Assembly (NCBI GenBank): GCA_902520495.1
Contig: CABYNW010000011.1
Location: forward strand, 1-36,452
Source of the DNA: an uncultured SAR86 cluster bacterium
GTDB taxonomy: Bacteria; Pseudomonadota; Gammaproteobacteria; Magnimaribacterales; D2472
Direction of reading: 5' to 3'
Length of the DNA: 36,452 bases
A program made the translations under genes and the position numbers. Below, one piece after another: positions 23,251-33,141 of this stretch. Numbering within the stretch: position 1 is the first letter of the stretch; each line of letters begins with the position of its first letter. The notes under the pieces were generated by a model. That model did no database searches and was not told the DNA's origin. It saw nothing but the letters and a program-made list of their open reading frames with translations.

Positions 23251-24684
23251 TTAGGTTCCACAATAAGTAACATAACGCTCATCAGAAGATGAGGGCATAG
23301 TATATTTTTCATAACTATCTTTTTCTTTAAAAGGCGATTCTAGTAATTTATTCATTAAATTAGTTTCTGCCATATCTTCATTATTGGCATGCTTTAGTGC
23401 ATCTTCGATTAGATGATTTCTTGGAATGTAGCAAGGGTTTTTTAGATTCATTTCGTGAAATATATCGCCAACATTAATTTCTTTTTTCCAAGCTTTAAAC
23501 CATTTTTCAAAAATTTTAGATTCTCTAAAGACAGAATCTTCTACCTTCATTGATTTATTAACAATTTTTGCAAGATTTCTAAATGACAAAGTAAAGTCTA
23601 TTGATTCAGAATGTAATATTTTTAAATAGTTATCAATTATTTTTATATTCTTATCATCGATATTTCGAATACCTAATTTCTTACCAAATTCTTTATAGAA
23701 GTATTCTTGATATGAGGGCATTACTAATTGCAAAACTTCAGTTAATTGCTTTACTGATTTTTCTTCATTTTCATCTACTAGTGGAATAAGAGTTTCAGCT
23801 AATTTTGCAAGATTCCATACAAGAATGGCAGGTTGATTTAGGTATGCGTATCTTCCATTATGATCTATAGAACTAAAAACAGTTTTAGGATCATACTTAT
23901 CCATAAATGCACATGGACCATAATCTATTGTTTCTCCTGAAATGGTCATATTGTCTGTATTCATAACCCCATGAACAAAGCCAATACTCATCCATTTAGA
24001 GACCAAGGAAGCTTGTTTATCACAGACAGCAGCAAAGAAGCTTAGGTATTTGTTATCTATTTGATTTAATTCTGGGTAATGCCTATTAATTGAATAATCA
24101 GTCAATGATTTTAAAATTTGAATATTTTTACTCCTCGCATATTCAAATGTCCCAATTCTTATATGGCTTTTTGCAACACGAGTTAGGACCCCACCAGCTT
24201 GTAATGTTTCACGCAAAACAGTTTCATTGGTTTTAAGAGCAAAAAGAGCTCTTGTTGTAGGGATGTTAATTGAATGCATGAATTCACTAATTACATATTC
24301 TCTTAATACAGGTCCAAGAGCAGATTTACCATCTCCTCTTCTAGAGAACGGAGTTTGACCAATGCCCTTTAGTTGAATATCCTTATTTTGAATTTCTCCA
24401 AGGAGGATTGCTCTTCCATCACCTAGTTGAGGATTAAAATGTCCAAATTGATGACCTGAATAGGCTTGTGCTATTGGCATAGAGCTCTTTGGCAGACTCT
24501 TCCCAGAGAAAATACTTAAACATTCTTCTGAATTGATAAAATCACTATCAATTCCAAGTTCTTCAGCAAGACTATGGTTTTTTAAAATAAATTCAGGTTC
24601 TTGAAAACCAGCAGGTATGCATTTTTCACATATTTCATTTAGCTCTTTTGCATAAGAGTTTTCAAAATTGATTGAGTGAGACAC
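23251..24684 (-). CDS. selO: SelO/YdiU family protein adenylyltransferase (GTG start)
   Basis: Pseudokinase-fold enzyme that transfers AMP to protein hydroxyl groups; in E. coli it is linked to oxidative-stress regulation. Family residues: GDGR (89-92), K106 in QLKGIGQTPFSRRGDG, HGVMNTDN with the catalytic D244 and N245, and the metal ligand D254 in IDYGP. The length, 477 residues, equals the family's. The C-terminus ends in Cys-Gly-Thr, with C475 at the position that is selenocysteine in eukaryotic SelO. GTG is the only start that fits. It lies 7 nt after the nitroreductase gene. Confidence 0.94.
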   Translation of the reverse strand: MSHSINFENSYAKELNEICEKCIPAGFQEPEFILKNHSLAEELGIDSDFINSEECLSIFSGKSLPKSSMPIAQAYSGHQFGHFNPQLGDGRAILLGEIQNKDIQLKGIGQTPFSRRGDGKSALGPVLREYVISEFMHSINIPTTRALFALKTNETVLRETLQAGGVLTRVAKSHIRIGTFEYARSKNIQILKSLTDYSINRHYPELNQIDNKYLSFFAAVCDKQASLVSKWMSIGFVHGVMNTDNMTISGETIDYGPCAFMDKYDPKTVFSSIDHNGRYAYLNQPAILVWNLAKLAETLIPLVDENEEKSVKQLTEVLQLVMPSYQEYFYKEFGKKLGIRNIDDKNIKIIDNYLKILHSESIDFTLSFRNLAKIVNKSMKVEDSVFRESKIFEKWFKAWKKEINVGDIFHEMNLKNPCYIPRNHLIEDALKHANNEDMAETNLMNKLLESPFKEKDSYEKYTMPSSSDERYVTYCGT

Positions 24685-24691
24685 TAAAGAT

Positions 24692-25357
24692 TTATTTAAC
24701 GAATTTTACAAATGAATCCAGTTCTTCTCTTTTTGTTCTGTAGTTATTTATTGGATCATCTTTATCTTCATAACCAATTGCTACGCCACACCAAACTATT
24801 TCATTATCAGGATGATTTGTAGCTTCTTTTACAGTTTTTGGATAAATTGACCATGATTCTTGAAGGCATAATCCCAAACCATGGTGAATAGCACTAAGCC
24901 ATAGATTTTCTAAAAACATTCCGACATGACCCCAGCCATTATTACCAAATGACCTATCAATAGTTATAATCATACCGAGCGGAGCTCCAAAAAAGTTGTA
25001 GTTTTCTCTTATTTGTTTAAACCTAGAGTCCAGATCATCCTTCTCAATAGAAAGAGCGTTATACATATCTGCTCCGCATTCATATCTTCTTTTCTTATAT
25101 TCATCAGCTAAAGGCTTAGGATATATCTCATATTCTATTTCTTCCTGTACTCCATTATCAAAATTATGAAGAGTTTTTTCTGCTAATTTTGTTTTAGATT
25201 CTTCATTTAAGACATAAACTTTCCATGGCTGGATATTGCCTCCAGATGGAGCAGAACCTGCCAATTTTAGGATTTCTTTTATTTTATCCATTTCTGGGAC
25301 TTCACTTGTGAATGCTCTTACAGAAAATCTTTTTTCAATACCTTCTTTTATATTCAT
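24692..25357 (-). CDS. Nitroreductase family FMN-dependent oxidoreductase
   Basis: FMN- and NAD(P)H-dependent flavoprotein family, members of which reduce nitroaromatics, quinones or enones; the substrate here cannot be told. Visible are the N-terminal RFSVRAF (10-16, FMN phosphate contacts), APSGGNIQPW (36-45), NLWLSAIHHGLGLCLQESW in the middle and the C-terminal VAIGYEDKDDPINNYRTKREEL. It has 221 residues. It probably forms an operon with selO, both on the minus strand, and is divergent from the acyl-CoA ligase gene with a 67-nt gap between the start codons. Confidence 0.92.
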   Translation of the reverse strand: MNIKEGIEKRFSVRAFTSEVPEMDKIKEILKLAGSAPSGGNIQPWKVYVLNEESKTKLAEKTLHNFDNGVQEEIEYEIYPKPLADEYKKRRYECGADMYNALSIEKDDLDSRFKQIRENYNFFGAPLGMIITIDRSFGNNGWGHVGMFLENLWLSAIHHGLGLCLQESWSIYPKTVKEATNHPDNEIVWCGVAIGYEDKDDPINNYRTKREELDSFVKFVK

Positions 25358-25364
25358 AATTTTG

Positions 25365-25393
25365 TTATCAAATAATGTTGCTTCTTATATAAT
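25365..25393 (+). promoter_or_regulatory. Promoter for the acyl-CoA ligase / MaoC hydratase pair
   Basis: TTATCA (25365-25370), 17 nt, perfect TATAAT (25388-25393). The start would be near 25400, giving a leader of about 25 nt that contains AGGGAG. It lies in the divergent gap with the nitroreductase gene. Confidence 0.6.
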
Positions 25394-25424
25394 TTATAAC
25401 AAACAAGATAAGGGAGCAATTCAA

Positions 25425-27041
25425 ATGATTGGAGATATGCAAAGTTGGACACCTAATGTTGCTGGAATAATCGAGCACGCTATGAAAGTTCATCCTAAAA
25501 CAGAAATTATAAGTAGATTGGTTTCAGGTGAAATTCATAGGTCAAATTATGAAGAAGTATGTATCAGATCTAGAAAGTTGGCATCAGTTTTAGCTAAAGA
25601 CGGATATAAAGAGGGAGATGTATTAGCAACATTGGCTTTAAATACATATAGACATTTAGAGATGTATTATGGAATATCTGGAATGGGAGCTATAACCCAC
25701 ACTCTTAATTTCAGACTTCATCCAGAACAAGCGGTTTATATAATCAATCATGCTGAAGATAAAATAATTTTCGTAGAATCTCCTTTTGTGCCTATTCTTG
25801 AGGCAATACAAGATCAAATACCAACTGTAGAAAAATTTATTGTTTTATGTGAGGAAAATGAATTGCCTGAAACTTCTTTAAAAAATGCTATTTCATATGA
25901 AGAATATATTAAAGGCGGAGATGAAAACTATGTTTGGCCAACTTTAAAAGATGATGCAGCTTGCGGGCTTTGTTATACATCTGGCACAACTGGTAATCCA
26001 AAGGGAGTTTTATACAGTCATAAATCAAATGTTATTCATGCACAAGCAGCCCTAACCGCAATGACTATAAGTCCTGATGACTCTATTTTAATGGTAGTTC
26101 CTTTGTTCCATGTTTTAGCATGGGGTATTCCATATTTTGGACCAATGTTAGGTTTGAAACTAGTAATGCCAGGAATGCAAATGGAAGGAGAGCCTCTTTA
26201 TGAGCTTATTGAAAAAGAAGATATTACATTAGCGTTTGGGGTTCCAACGATATGGATGGGTCTTTTAGCTTATTGCAGAGAAAATAATAAAATTTTAAGT
26301 TCAGTAAAAAATACTATTATTGGTGGATCAGCTTTGTCTCTAGCAACACTTCAAGAGTTTGATGAAGTTCATGATGTAAATGTAATACATGCTTGGGGAA
26401 TGACTGAGATGAGTCCTATGGGGACCACAAATATTCCGACACCTGAAATGGAAAATATGAGTAAAGACGAAAAGTATGCAATCCAACTTAAACAAGGCAG
26501 GCCAATATATGGTGTTGAGTTAAAAGTTGTTGATGATGCAGGAAATGACCTTCCTCATGATGGTGAATCGCAGGGACATTTATTGGTAAGAGGTCCTTGG
26601 ATTCTTCAGAAATATTTTAAAGCCGACAAAGATGCTGTGGACTCAGATGGTTGGTTTGATACTGGAGATATATCTGTTTTAGATGAAGATGGATACATGA
26701 CTATTAAAGATAGAGCTAAGGATGTTATTAAGTCTGGTGGTGAATGGATTAGTTCGATTGACCTGGAGAATGCAGCTTTTGGACATCCGGAGGTTGCAGA
26801 GGCTTGTGTTGTTGGAATACCTCATCCTAAATGGGATGAAAGACCAATGTTATTTATTGTAACCAATTCAGGTGAGCCCATTGAAAAGCAAAATATTATT
26901 GATTTTTTAAGCGATAAGGTTGCTAAGTGGTGGTTACCTGATGAGATTATCTTCTTAAAAGAACTTCCTCATGGCGCTACAGGAAAACTTCAAAAGTTTG
27001 AATTAAGAGAAGAATATAATAATCACTATATGGAGAAATAG
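25425..27041 (+). CDS. AMP-forming acyl-CoA synthetase, AlkK/DmdB-like
   Basis: Adenylate-forming ligase that activates a carboxylic acid to its CoA thioester. Core motifs: [11 protein letters not shown] (184-194), WGMTE (324-328), TGD (413-415), [15 protein letters not shown] (429-443) and the catalytic K521 in [12 protein letters not shown]. It has 538 residues. The ATG at 25425 is chosen over an upstream open frame because AGGGAG lies 8 nt before it and the N-terminus MIGDMQSW fits the family. Overall it resembles medium-chain fatty acyl-CoA ligases (AlkK) and methylmercaptopropionate-CoA ligase (DmdB). The substrate cannot be decided from sequence alone. A MaoC-type hydratase gene follows after 1 nt. 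Confidence 0.93.
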   Translation: MIGDMQSWTPNVAGIIEHAMKVHPKTEIISRLVSGEIHRSNYEEVCIRSRKLASVLAKDGYKEGDVLATLALNTYRHLEMYYGISGMGAITHTLNFRLHPEQAVYIINHAEDKIIFVESPFVPILEAIQDQIPTVEKFIVLCEENELPETSLKNAISYEEYIKGGDENYVWPTLKDDAACGLCYTSGTTGNPKGVLYSHKSNVIHAQAALTAMTISPDDSILMVVPLFHVLAWGIPYFGPMLGLKLVMPGMQMEGEPLYELIEKEDITLAFGVPTIWMGLLAYCRENNKILSSVKNTIIGGSALSLATLQEFDEVHDVNVIHAWGMTEMSPMGTTNIPTPEMENMSKDEKYAIQLKQGRPIYGVELKVVDDAGNDLPHDGESQGHLLVRGPWILQKYFKADKDAVDSDGWFDTGDISVLDEDGYMTIKDRAKDVIKSGGEWISSIDLENAAFGHPEVAEACVVGIPHPKWDERPMLFIVTNSGEPIEKQNIIDFLSDKVAKWWLPDEIIFLKELPHGATGKLQKFELREEYNNHYMEK

Positions 27042-27042
27042 T

Positions 27043-27504
27043 ATGTTAAAAGTTGTAAAAACATCAGAAATTGAATCAGTTATAGGTACAGAAGTAGGGG
27101 TGTCAGATTGGGTTGTTATTGATCAAGAAAGGATAGATAAATTTGCTGATGCAACAATGGATCATCAATTTATTCATGTTGATCCAGAGCAAGCAACTCC
27201 ACAACTTGGATCAACTATAGCTCATGGATTTCTTTCTTTATCTTTGATTGCCGGTATACCCTTTGAACAAAAAATAGGAATGGTGCTAGAAGGAACCAAG
27301 ATGGGATTAAATTATGGATTAGATAAGGTAAGATTTTTAAGTCCAGTTCCTGTAAATTCTGAGGTAAGAATTATAATGAAATGCATGGATATTAATGAAA
27401 AAAATCCTGGTCAATATCTTGCAAAATTTGAAGTTACTATGGAAATTAAAGGTGTTGAAAAGCCTGCATATGTTGCAGAAGCCCTGACTATGTTTATTGT
27501 TTAA
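27043..27504 (+). CDS. MaoC-like (R)-specific enoyl-CoA hydratase
   Basis: Hot-dog fold hydratase/dehydratase adding water to an enoyl-CoA or a similar thioester. The hydratase-2 active pair is visible as D40 and H45 in MDHQFIHVD, followed by STIAHGFLSLSL. The length, 153 residues, is typical of single-domain MaoC proteins such as PhaJ or NodN-like members. It is cotranscribed with the acyl-CoA ligase (1-nt gap), which suggests that the two act in the same acyl-CoA pathway. Confidence 0.9.
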   Translation: MLKVVKTSEIESVIGTEVGVSDWVVIDQERIDKFADATMDHQFIHVDPEQATPQLGSTIAHGFLSLSLIAGIPFEQKIGMVLEGTKMGLNYGLDKVRFLSPVPVNSEVRIIMKCMDINEKNPGQYLAKFEVTMEIKGVEKPAYVAEALTMFIV

Positions 27505-27542
27505 CTTGTTTTAGAATAGTTCTCCATCATTTAAGCAATTAA

Positions 27543-28967
27543 TTAAATTAATCTTTTAAGTATGTCATTAACTGATTTTGGGTTTGCTTTACCTTGAGTC
27601 TCTTTCATTACTTGTCCTACAAAGAAACCAAAAAGTTTATCTTTTCCATCTTTATATGCAGCAACTTGATCTGGATTAGAATCAACAACCTTTTTAGCTA
27701 TTTCTTCTAGTAACGATTCATCTTGAATTTGAACAAGACCCTTAGATTCAATTATTTCATCAACGTCAGAAGCGCTTTCCCATATTTCTTCAAGTACTGA
27801 TTTGGCAATTTTCCCTGAGATAGTCTTGTCTGAGATTCTTTCAATTAATTTTCCAAAATTTTCTGGAGACAGATTTGATTCATCAATTTCAATATTATCT
27901 TTATTTAATAGTGCGCTCACATCACCAACCAGCCATTTAGCAACAAGCTTTATGTCATCTGTTTTATTTGAGGCTTCTTCGAACATGTTAGCCATTGCTT
28001 TAGAAGAAGATATTATTTTTGCCTCTGATTCCTCAAGTCCAATTTCTGAGACATATCTATTTTCTTTCTCTTCTGGAAGTTCGGGAAGATTATCTTTAAT
28101 TTTTTGCAATTCCTTATCTGAAATTACTACCGGTAAAAGATCAGGACAAGGAAAGTATCTGTAATCGTTAGCTTCTTCTTTAGACCTCATCGATCTTGTT
28201 TCGTTTTTATCACTGTCATAAAGCCTTGTCTCTTGAACAACAGTTTCACCATTTTCAATTAATCTAATTTGACGCTCTATTTCATAATTAATCGCTTTTT
28301 CAATAAATTTAAAAGAATTAATATTTTTTAGTTCAGCCCTGGTTCCTAATTCTTTATCATCACTTTTTTTTATAGATATATTTACATCGCATCTCATTGA
28401 GCCTTGTGCCATATTTCCATCACAAATATCTAAGAAAGTTACCAGTTGTCTTATAGCTTTAAAATAGGCAACAGCTTCTTTTGCACTAGAAATTTCAGGC
28501 TCAGAGACAATTTCAAGAAGGGGCGTCCCAGCTCTATTAAGATCTACTCCGGTTTCACCTTCAAAAAGGTCATGAATAGACTTACCAGCATCCTCTTCAA
28601 GGTGAGCTCTAGTAATATTTATTTCTTTTTCACCTTCATCCGTTATGACTTTTATAGAACCTTTTTCAACTATAGGTTTAGTCATTTGAGTAATTTGATA
28701 ACCTTTAGGTAGATCGGGATAGAAGTAGTTTTTTCTATCAAAAGAAGAAACTTGGTTGATCTCTGCACCAGTTGCTAGACCAAACCTAATAGCTTTATAA
28801 AATGCTTCTTTATTTGCAACAGGAAGAACTCCAGGTAATCCCATATCAATGAGATCAACATGCGTATTTGACTCAGCTCCAAATTCTGTGGAGCCACCTG
28901 AAAATAACTTAGATTTAGTGGAAAGTTGAGCATGTATCTCTAAACCAATTACTGTTTCCCAGCTCAT
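27543..28967 (-). CDS. gatB: Asp/Glu-tRNA amidotransferase subunit B
   Basis: Part of GatCAB, which converts mischarged Asp-tRNA(Asn) or Glu-tRNA(Gln) to the amide form; this subunit binds tRNA and phosphorylates the side chain. The N-terminus WETVIGLEIHAQLSTKSKLFSG is diagnostic. YPDLPKGYQITQ, LEEDAGKSIHD and the C-terminal YqeY-like helical domain ending NPKSVNDILKRLI follow. It has 474 residues. It overlaps gatA by 4 nt. Confidence 0.97.
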   Translation of the reverse strand: MSWETVIGLEIHAQLSTKSKLFSGGSTEFGAESNTHVDLIDMGLPGVLPVANKEAFYKAIRFGLATGAEINQVSSFDRKNYFYPDLPKGYQITQMTKPIVEKGSIKVITDEGEKEINITRAHLEEDAGKSIHDLFEGETGVDLNRAGTPLLEIVSEPEISSAKEAVAYFKAIRQLVTFLDICDGNMAQGSMRCDVNISIKKSDDKELGTRAELKNINSFKFIEKAINYEIERQIRLIENGETVVQETRLYDSDKNETRSMRSKEEANDYRYFPCPDLLPVVISDKELQKIKDNLPELPEEKENRYVSEIGLEESEAKIISSSKAMANMFEEASNKTDDIKLVAKWLVGDVSALLNKDNIEIDESNLSPENFGKLIERISDKTISGKIAKSVLEEIWESASDVDEIIESKGLVQIQDESLLEEIAKKVVDSNPDQVAAYKDGKDKLFGFFVGQVMKETQGKANPKSVNDILKRLI

Positions 28968-30415
28968 TCTTTTACTCCATCAGGGGTATGCATATGCCAG
29001 TTTGTTTTGGTTTGATACATGTGTCCAAAATTTAAAATCGTACTTTCATCAAGAAAGTTTCCAATAATTTGCAAACCAATAGGCTTTTTATCAATATTTC
29101 CATTAGGAAGAGACATTGCTGGTAGTCCAGCAAGATTTGCAGAAATAGTAAATAAATCCTCAAGATACATTTGAATTGGATCACTTCCTTTTGAACCCAT
29201 TTCAAATGCAGGACCTCTTGTTGTAGGGGTCATAATTACATCCACATTAGAAAATGCTTCATCAAAATCTTTTTTTATAAGTCTTCTAACTTGTTGAGCC
29301 TTTTTATAATAAGCATCATAGTATCCTGCAGAAAGAACATAAGATCCTATTAAGATCCTTCTTTTTACCTCATCACCAAAACCTTCTGATCTTGTTTGGA
29401 TGTATAGCTCTTCTAGATCTTTTGGATTTTCTGATCTTCTTCCAAATTTTACTCCATCAAATCTAGATAAATTTGATGAACATTCTGCTGGTGCAACAAC
29501 ATAATAAGTTGGTACGGATAAAGAGAGGTTAGGTAAAGAAATATCTTCCAATTCAGCCCCTAGAGAAACGAATTCTTTTAAGGAGTCTTCATATACACTA
29601 ACGACATCGTTATCTAGGCTAGATAGATCAAGATCTTTAACAACCCCAATTTTTTTACCTTTTAACGATTGATTTAAATTATTTTCAAAATTAGGTATAT
29701 TCTCATCTAAAGAAGTGGTGTCTTTTATATCGTGCGAACACATTTCATTTAGGAGCAATGCACAATCCTCTACTGTTCTGGCCATGGGACCGGCTTGGTC
29801 AAGGCTAGATGCAAAGGCTATCATTCCCCATCTTGATACTCTCCCGTATGTTGGTTTAAGACCAGTTATTCCGCACAAAGAAGCAGGCTGCCTTATGGAA
29901 CCACCAGTATCCGTTCCGGATGCCGCTGGGACAATGCCAGCTGCAACAGCAGAAGCAGATCCTCCAGAACTACCCCCAGGAACCAATTTATCACCCCAAG
30001 GATTATGAACATTGCCAAAGTAACTAGTTTCATTTGATGAACCCATTGCAAATTCATCCATATTTGTTTTACCAACAGATATACAACCTGCATTTTCTAG
30101 ATTTTCAATTACAGTTGCTGAGTATGGAGGGATAAAATTATCAAGAATTTTAGAACCACACGTGGTTCTTACACCTTTTGTGCAAAAAAGATCTTTCTGA
30201 GCAATTGGAATTCCAGCCAAAGGTGAATCTGATGGATTGTTGTCTAAATCCTCTGCTTTTTTAAGAGAATTATCTTCATTGAGGGTTACAAATGCGTTTA
30301 AATGTATATTTTCATCAATTAATTTATAGACTTCTTGCACAATTTCTTTATTTGATATTTCTTTTTGAGATATCATTTTTTTAATTTCTTTAATTGTTTT
30401 AAATTTTATAGTCAC
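28964..30415 (-). CDS. gatA: Asp/Glu-tRNA amidotransferase subunit A
   Basis: Glutaminase/amidase subunit that supplies ammonia. The Ser-cisSer-Lys triad of the amidase signature family can be placed at K74 (IAQKD), S149 (GGSSGGS) and S173 (TGGSIRQPA). It has 483 residues, a normal length. It overlaps gatC upstream and gatB downstream by 4 nt each. The presence of tRNA-Gln in the window does not tell which mischarged tRNA the enzyme uses. Confidence 0.97.
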   Translation of the reverse strand: MTIKFKTIKEIKKMISQKEISNKEIVQEVYKLIDENIHLNAFVTLNEDNSLKKAEDLDNNPSDSPLAGIPIAQKDLFCTKGVRTTCGSKILDNFIPPYSATVIENLENAGCISVGKTNMDEFAMGSSNETSYFGNVHNPWGDKLVPGGSSGGSASAVAAGIVPAASGTDTGGSIRQPASLCGITGLKPTYGRVSRWGMIAFASSLDQAGPMARTVEDCALLLNEMCSHDIKDTTSLDENIPNFENNLNQSLKGKKIGVVKDLDLSSLDNDVVSVYEDSLKEFVSLGAELEDISLPNLSLSVPTYYVVAPAECSSNLSRFDGVKFGRRSENPKDLEELYIQTRSEGFGDEVKRRILIGSYVLSAGYYDAYYKKAQQVRRLIKKDFDEAFSNVDVIMTPTTRGPAFEMGSKGSDPIQMYLEDLFTISANLAGLPAMSLPNGNIDKKPIGLQIIGNFLDESTILNFGHMYQTKTNWHMHTPDGVKE

Positions 30416-30693
30416 TCAATGACCCTTGGCACTAAAAAATAATCTTCATTTGAGGATGGCGCAATTTCTAGTAACTCTCGCTTTAAATTTTTTGCAGTAA
30501 CTTGATCATCTCTAGTCTTTGCTGTCTTTTCTAAAGGATTTGTTAGAGGCTCTATTTCAGAAGTATCTATATCATTTAATTTATCAACAAATTTGATGAT
30601 GTTCTCTAAATCATTCGTTATTTTTTCTTCTTTTTCAGCATCAATTTTGAGTCTTGATAAGTAAGATATAGTTGTTACTGTTTTCTTGTCCAT
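30412..30693 (-). CDS. gatC: Asp/Glu-tRNA amidotransferase subunit C
   Basis: Small subunit that stabilises the GatA-GatB interface. It has 93 residues; the N-terminal helix has TTISYLSRLKID, then come a linker with DTSEIEPLTNP and a C-terminal AP-x-x-x-E-DYFLVPRVI that matches the family's closing motif. It is the first gene of the minus-strand gatC-gatA-gatB operon. A TATAAT lies 12 nt upstream of the ATG. Confidence 0.95.
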   Translation of the reverse strand: MDKKTVTTISYLSRLKIDAEKEEKITNDLENIIKFVDKLNDIDTSEIEPLTNPLEKTAKTRDDQVTAKNLKRELLEIAPSSNEDYFLVPRVIE

Positions 30694-30705
30694 ATATAGG
30701 ATATT

Positions 30706-30711
30706 ATTATA
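30706..30711 (-). promoter_or_regulatory. Candidate -10 box for gatCAB
   Basis: On the minus strand this reads TATAAT, 12 nt before the gatC ATG, so the leader would be only about 5 nt. The -35 is not convincing. It lies in the 82-nt divergent gap between gatC and mreB. Confidence 0.4.
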
Positions 30712-30736
30712 GATTAGTGGGAAGATATTAACCTAA

Positions 30737-31825
<1,089 letters not shown>

Positions 31826-31830
31826 TCAAT

Positions 31831-32667
31831 ATGGCTAGGATTATGCCTACTCCTGGTCAAAAGATAATATATTTATTATGTATATTATTAGGTACTGGCA
31901 TCCTTTATGTTGATCTTAATACTGATAGTTTCCAAAAAATTAAACATGGTTATAAATCATTAAAAATTTCGACTGTGTATGTTTTAAGAAATGTAACCAT
32001 TGAACCTATTCGAGAAATTTTAAATTTATCTAAATCTAAAAAAGTTTTGATTGAAGAAAATGAAAATCTAAAAAAAGCTCTAGATGCTAGTTATTTAAAC
32101 AATTATTTGATTGCTAGAGATAATAGCTTCTATAAAGATAAAAATATTCTCAAATATCCCTTAACTGATGATGAAAATATAGCTAAGTACTCTATAGCAA
32201 AATTAAAAAGTCTAGATCCAAATATCTTTTATTGTTGTGACAAGCATAGAATGTATATCGAACCTCTTTCTAATAAGAAAAAAACTAATATTGAAAGCGT
32301 TGTTTTTAATTCATCAGGAATACTAGGCCAAGTTTCTAAAGATAGTAAATATCTTGAAGTGATCCTTTTAACTGACATCTCTCACTCAATACCAATTAAG
32401 TCTATTTCTGAAAATTTCTTTTGTAATGCAAAGGGCAGTGGAAGGGCTAACATTATAATATGCTCATATAACCCATTAGTTTGGAGTGAAGAGTTGAAGT
32501 CGAACGAGATATTTTATTCATCAGGGCTGGGTGGGATATACCCTAGAGATATAAAGGTAGGAAGTATAGTTGATATCAAAGACATCTCACCTACAAGAAA
32601 AGATATAGAAATTGAATTATATGCAAATCCCTTAGAAAGCAGTTTATTTGGAGTAATAAAAAACTAA
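31831..32667 (+). CDS. mreC: Cell shape protein MreC
   Basis: Periplasmic scaffold of the elongasome that activates PBP2-RodA. An N-terminal transmembrane helix (about 12-28), a predicted coiled coil (about 62-92, with lysine/glutamate-rich heptads) and a beta-rich periplasmic domain with VVFNSSGILGQV and LLTDISHSIPI can be seen. It has 278 residues, shorter than E. coli (367), mainly at the C-terminus. It follows mreB by 5 nt; the stop overlaps mreD (TAATG). Confidence 0.93.
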   Translation: MARIMPTPGQKIIYLLCILLGTGILYVDLNTDSFQKIKHGYKSLKISTVYVLRNVTIEPIREILNLSKSKKVLIEENENLKKALDASYLNNYLIARDNSFYKDKNILKYPLTDDENIAKYSIAKLKSLDPNIFYCCDKHRMYIEPLSNKKKTNIESVVFNSSGILGQVSKDSKYLEVILLTDISHSIPIKSISENFFCNAKGSGRANIIICSYNPLVWSEELKSNEIFYSSGLGGIYPRDIKVGSIVDIKDISPTRKDIEIELYANPLESSLFGVIKN

Positions 32668-33140
32668 TGAAAAATTCTGCTAAAAAAATTATTGCTCTTT
32701 TTCTTCTAAATTACATAGAAATTAGTACTAGTGTATTTTTGAGTAAATTTTCTATAATCTTACCGATAACTTTCTTAGGTTATTCTTTTTACGTTTATAG
32801 ATCTAGGAAAAATATAAGTCCAATTCAAGCATTTCTAGTTGGCCTGTTTGTTGACCTTATACAAGGAAATTTTTTTGGTCTAAACGCAATTCTATTTTGC
32901 ATCATCACTTACTTAATTAATTCTTATTCAAATGCTTTTAAAATATTCTCATACTTACAAGTGTGTTTATTTTTTGGACTTTCATCAACAGCATATATAG
33001 GCTTTTCCCAGCTTATTTTAAACCTTTATAACTTTTCTTACTTAACTCTCATAATAAGCGCAATTATTAATATTACTTTATGCATGGGCATAGCTATTTT
33101 TTCTTCATATTTTCCAAAGATTTTTAGACTAAAAATTTAA
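32667..33140 (+). CDS. mreD: Cell shape protein MreD
   Basis: Integral membrane component of the elongasome. It has 157 residues with about five hydrophobic segments and few other features, as is usual for MreD. The mid-protein FLVGLFVDLIQGNFFGLNAI matches the family's conserved G-x-x-x-D-x-x-x-G/N-x-x-G pattern. It shares one base with mreC. Similarity alone is modest; the location after mreBC makes the call secure. Confidence 0.9.
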   Translation: MKNSAKKIIALFLLNYIEISTSVFLSKFSIILPITFLGYSFYVYRSRKNISPIQAFLVGLFVDLIQGNFFGLNAILFCIITYLINSYSNAFKIFSYLQVCLFFGLSSTAYIGFSQLILNLYNFSYLTLIISAIINITLCMGIAIFSSYFPKIFRLKI

Positions 33141-33141
33141 A

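Noticed and set aside
25236-25424. Upstream extension of the acyl-CoA ligase frame
   Set aside because: It is antisense to the nitroreductase start, crosses the promoter at 25365-25393, and the ATG at 25425 has a good ribosome binding site.
27538-27552. AT-only palindrome ATTAATT-A-AATTAAT between the MaoC gene and gatB
   Set aside because: Low-complexity A/T symmetry overlapping the gatB stop; no G/C stem or long T-run, so not called as a terminator.
27802-28164. Open frame of 120 codons opposite gatB
   Set aside because: Serine- and phenylalanine-rich composition typical of an antisense shadow.
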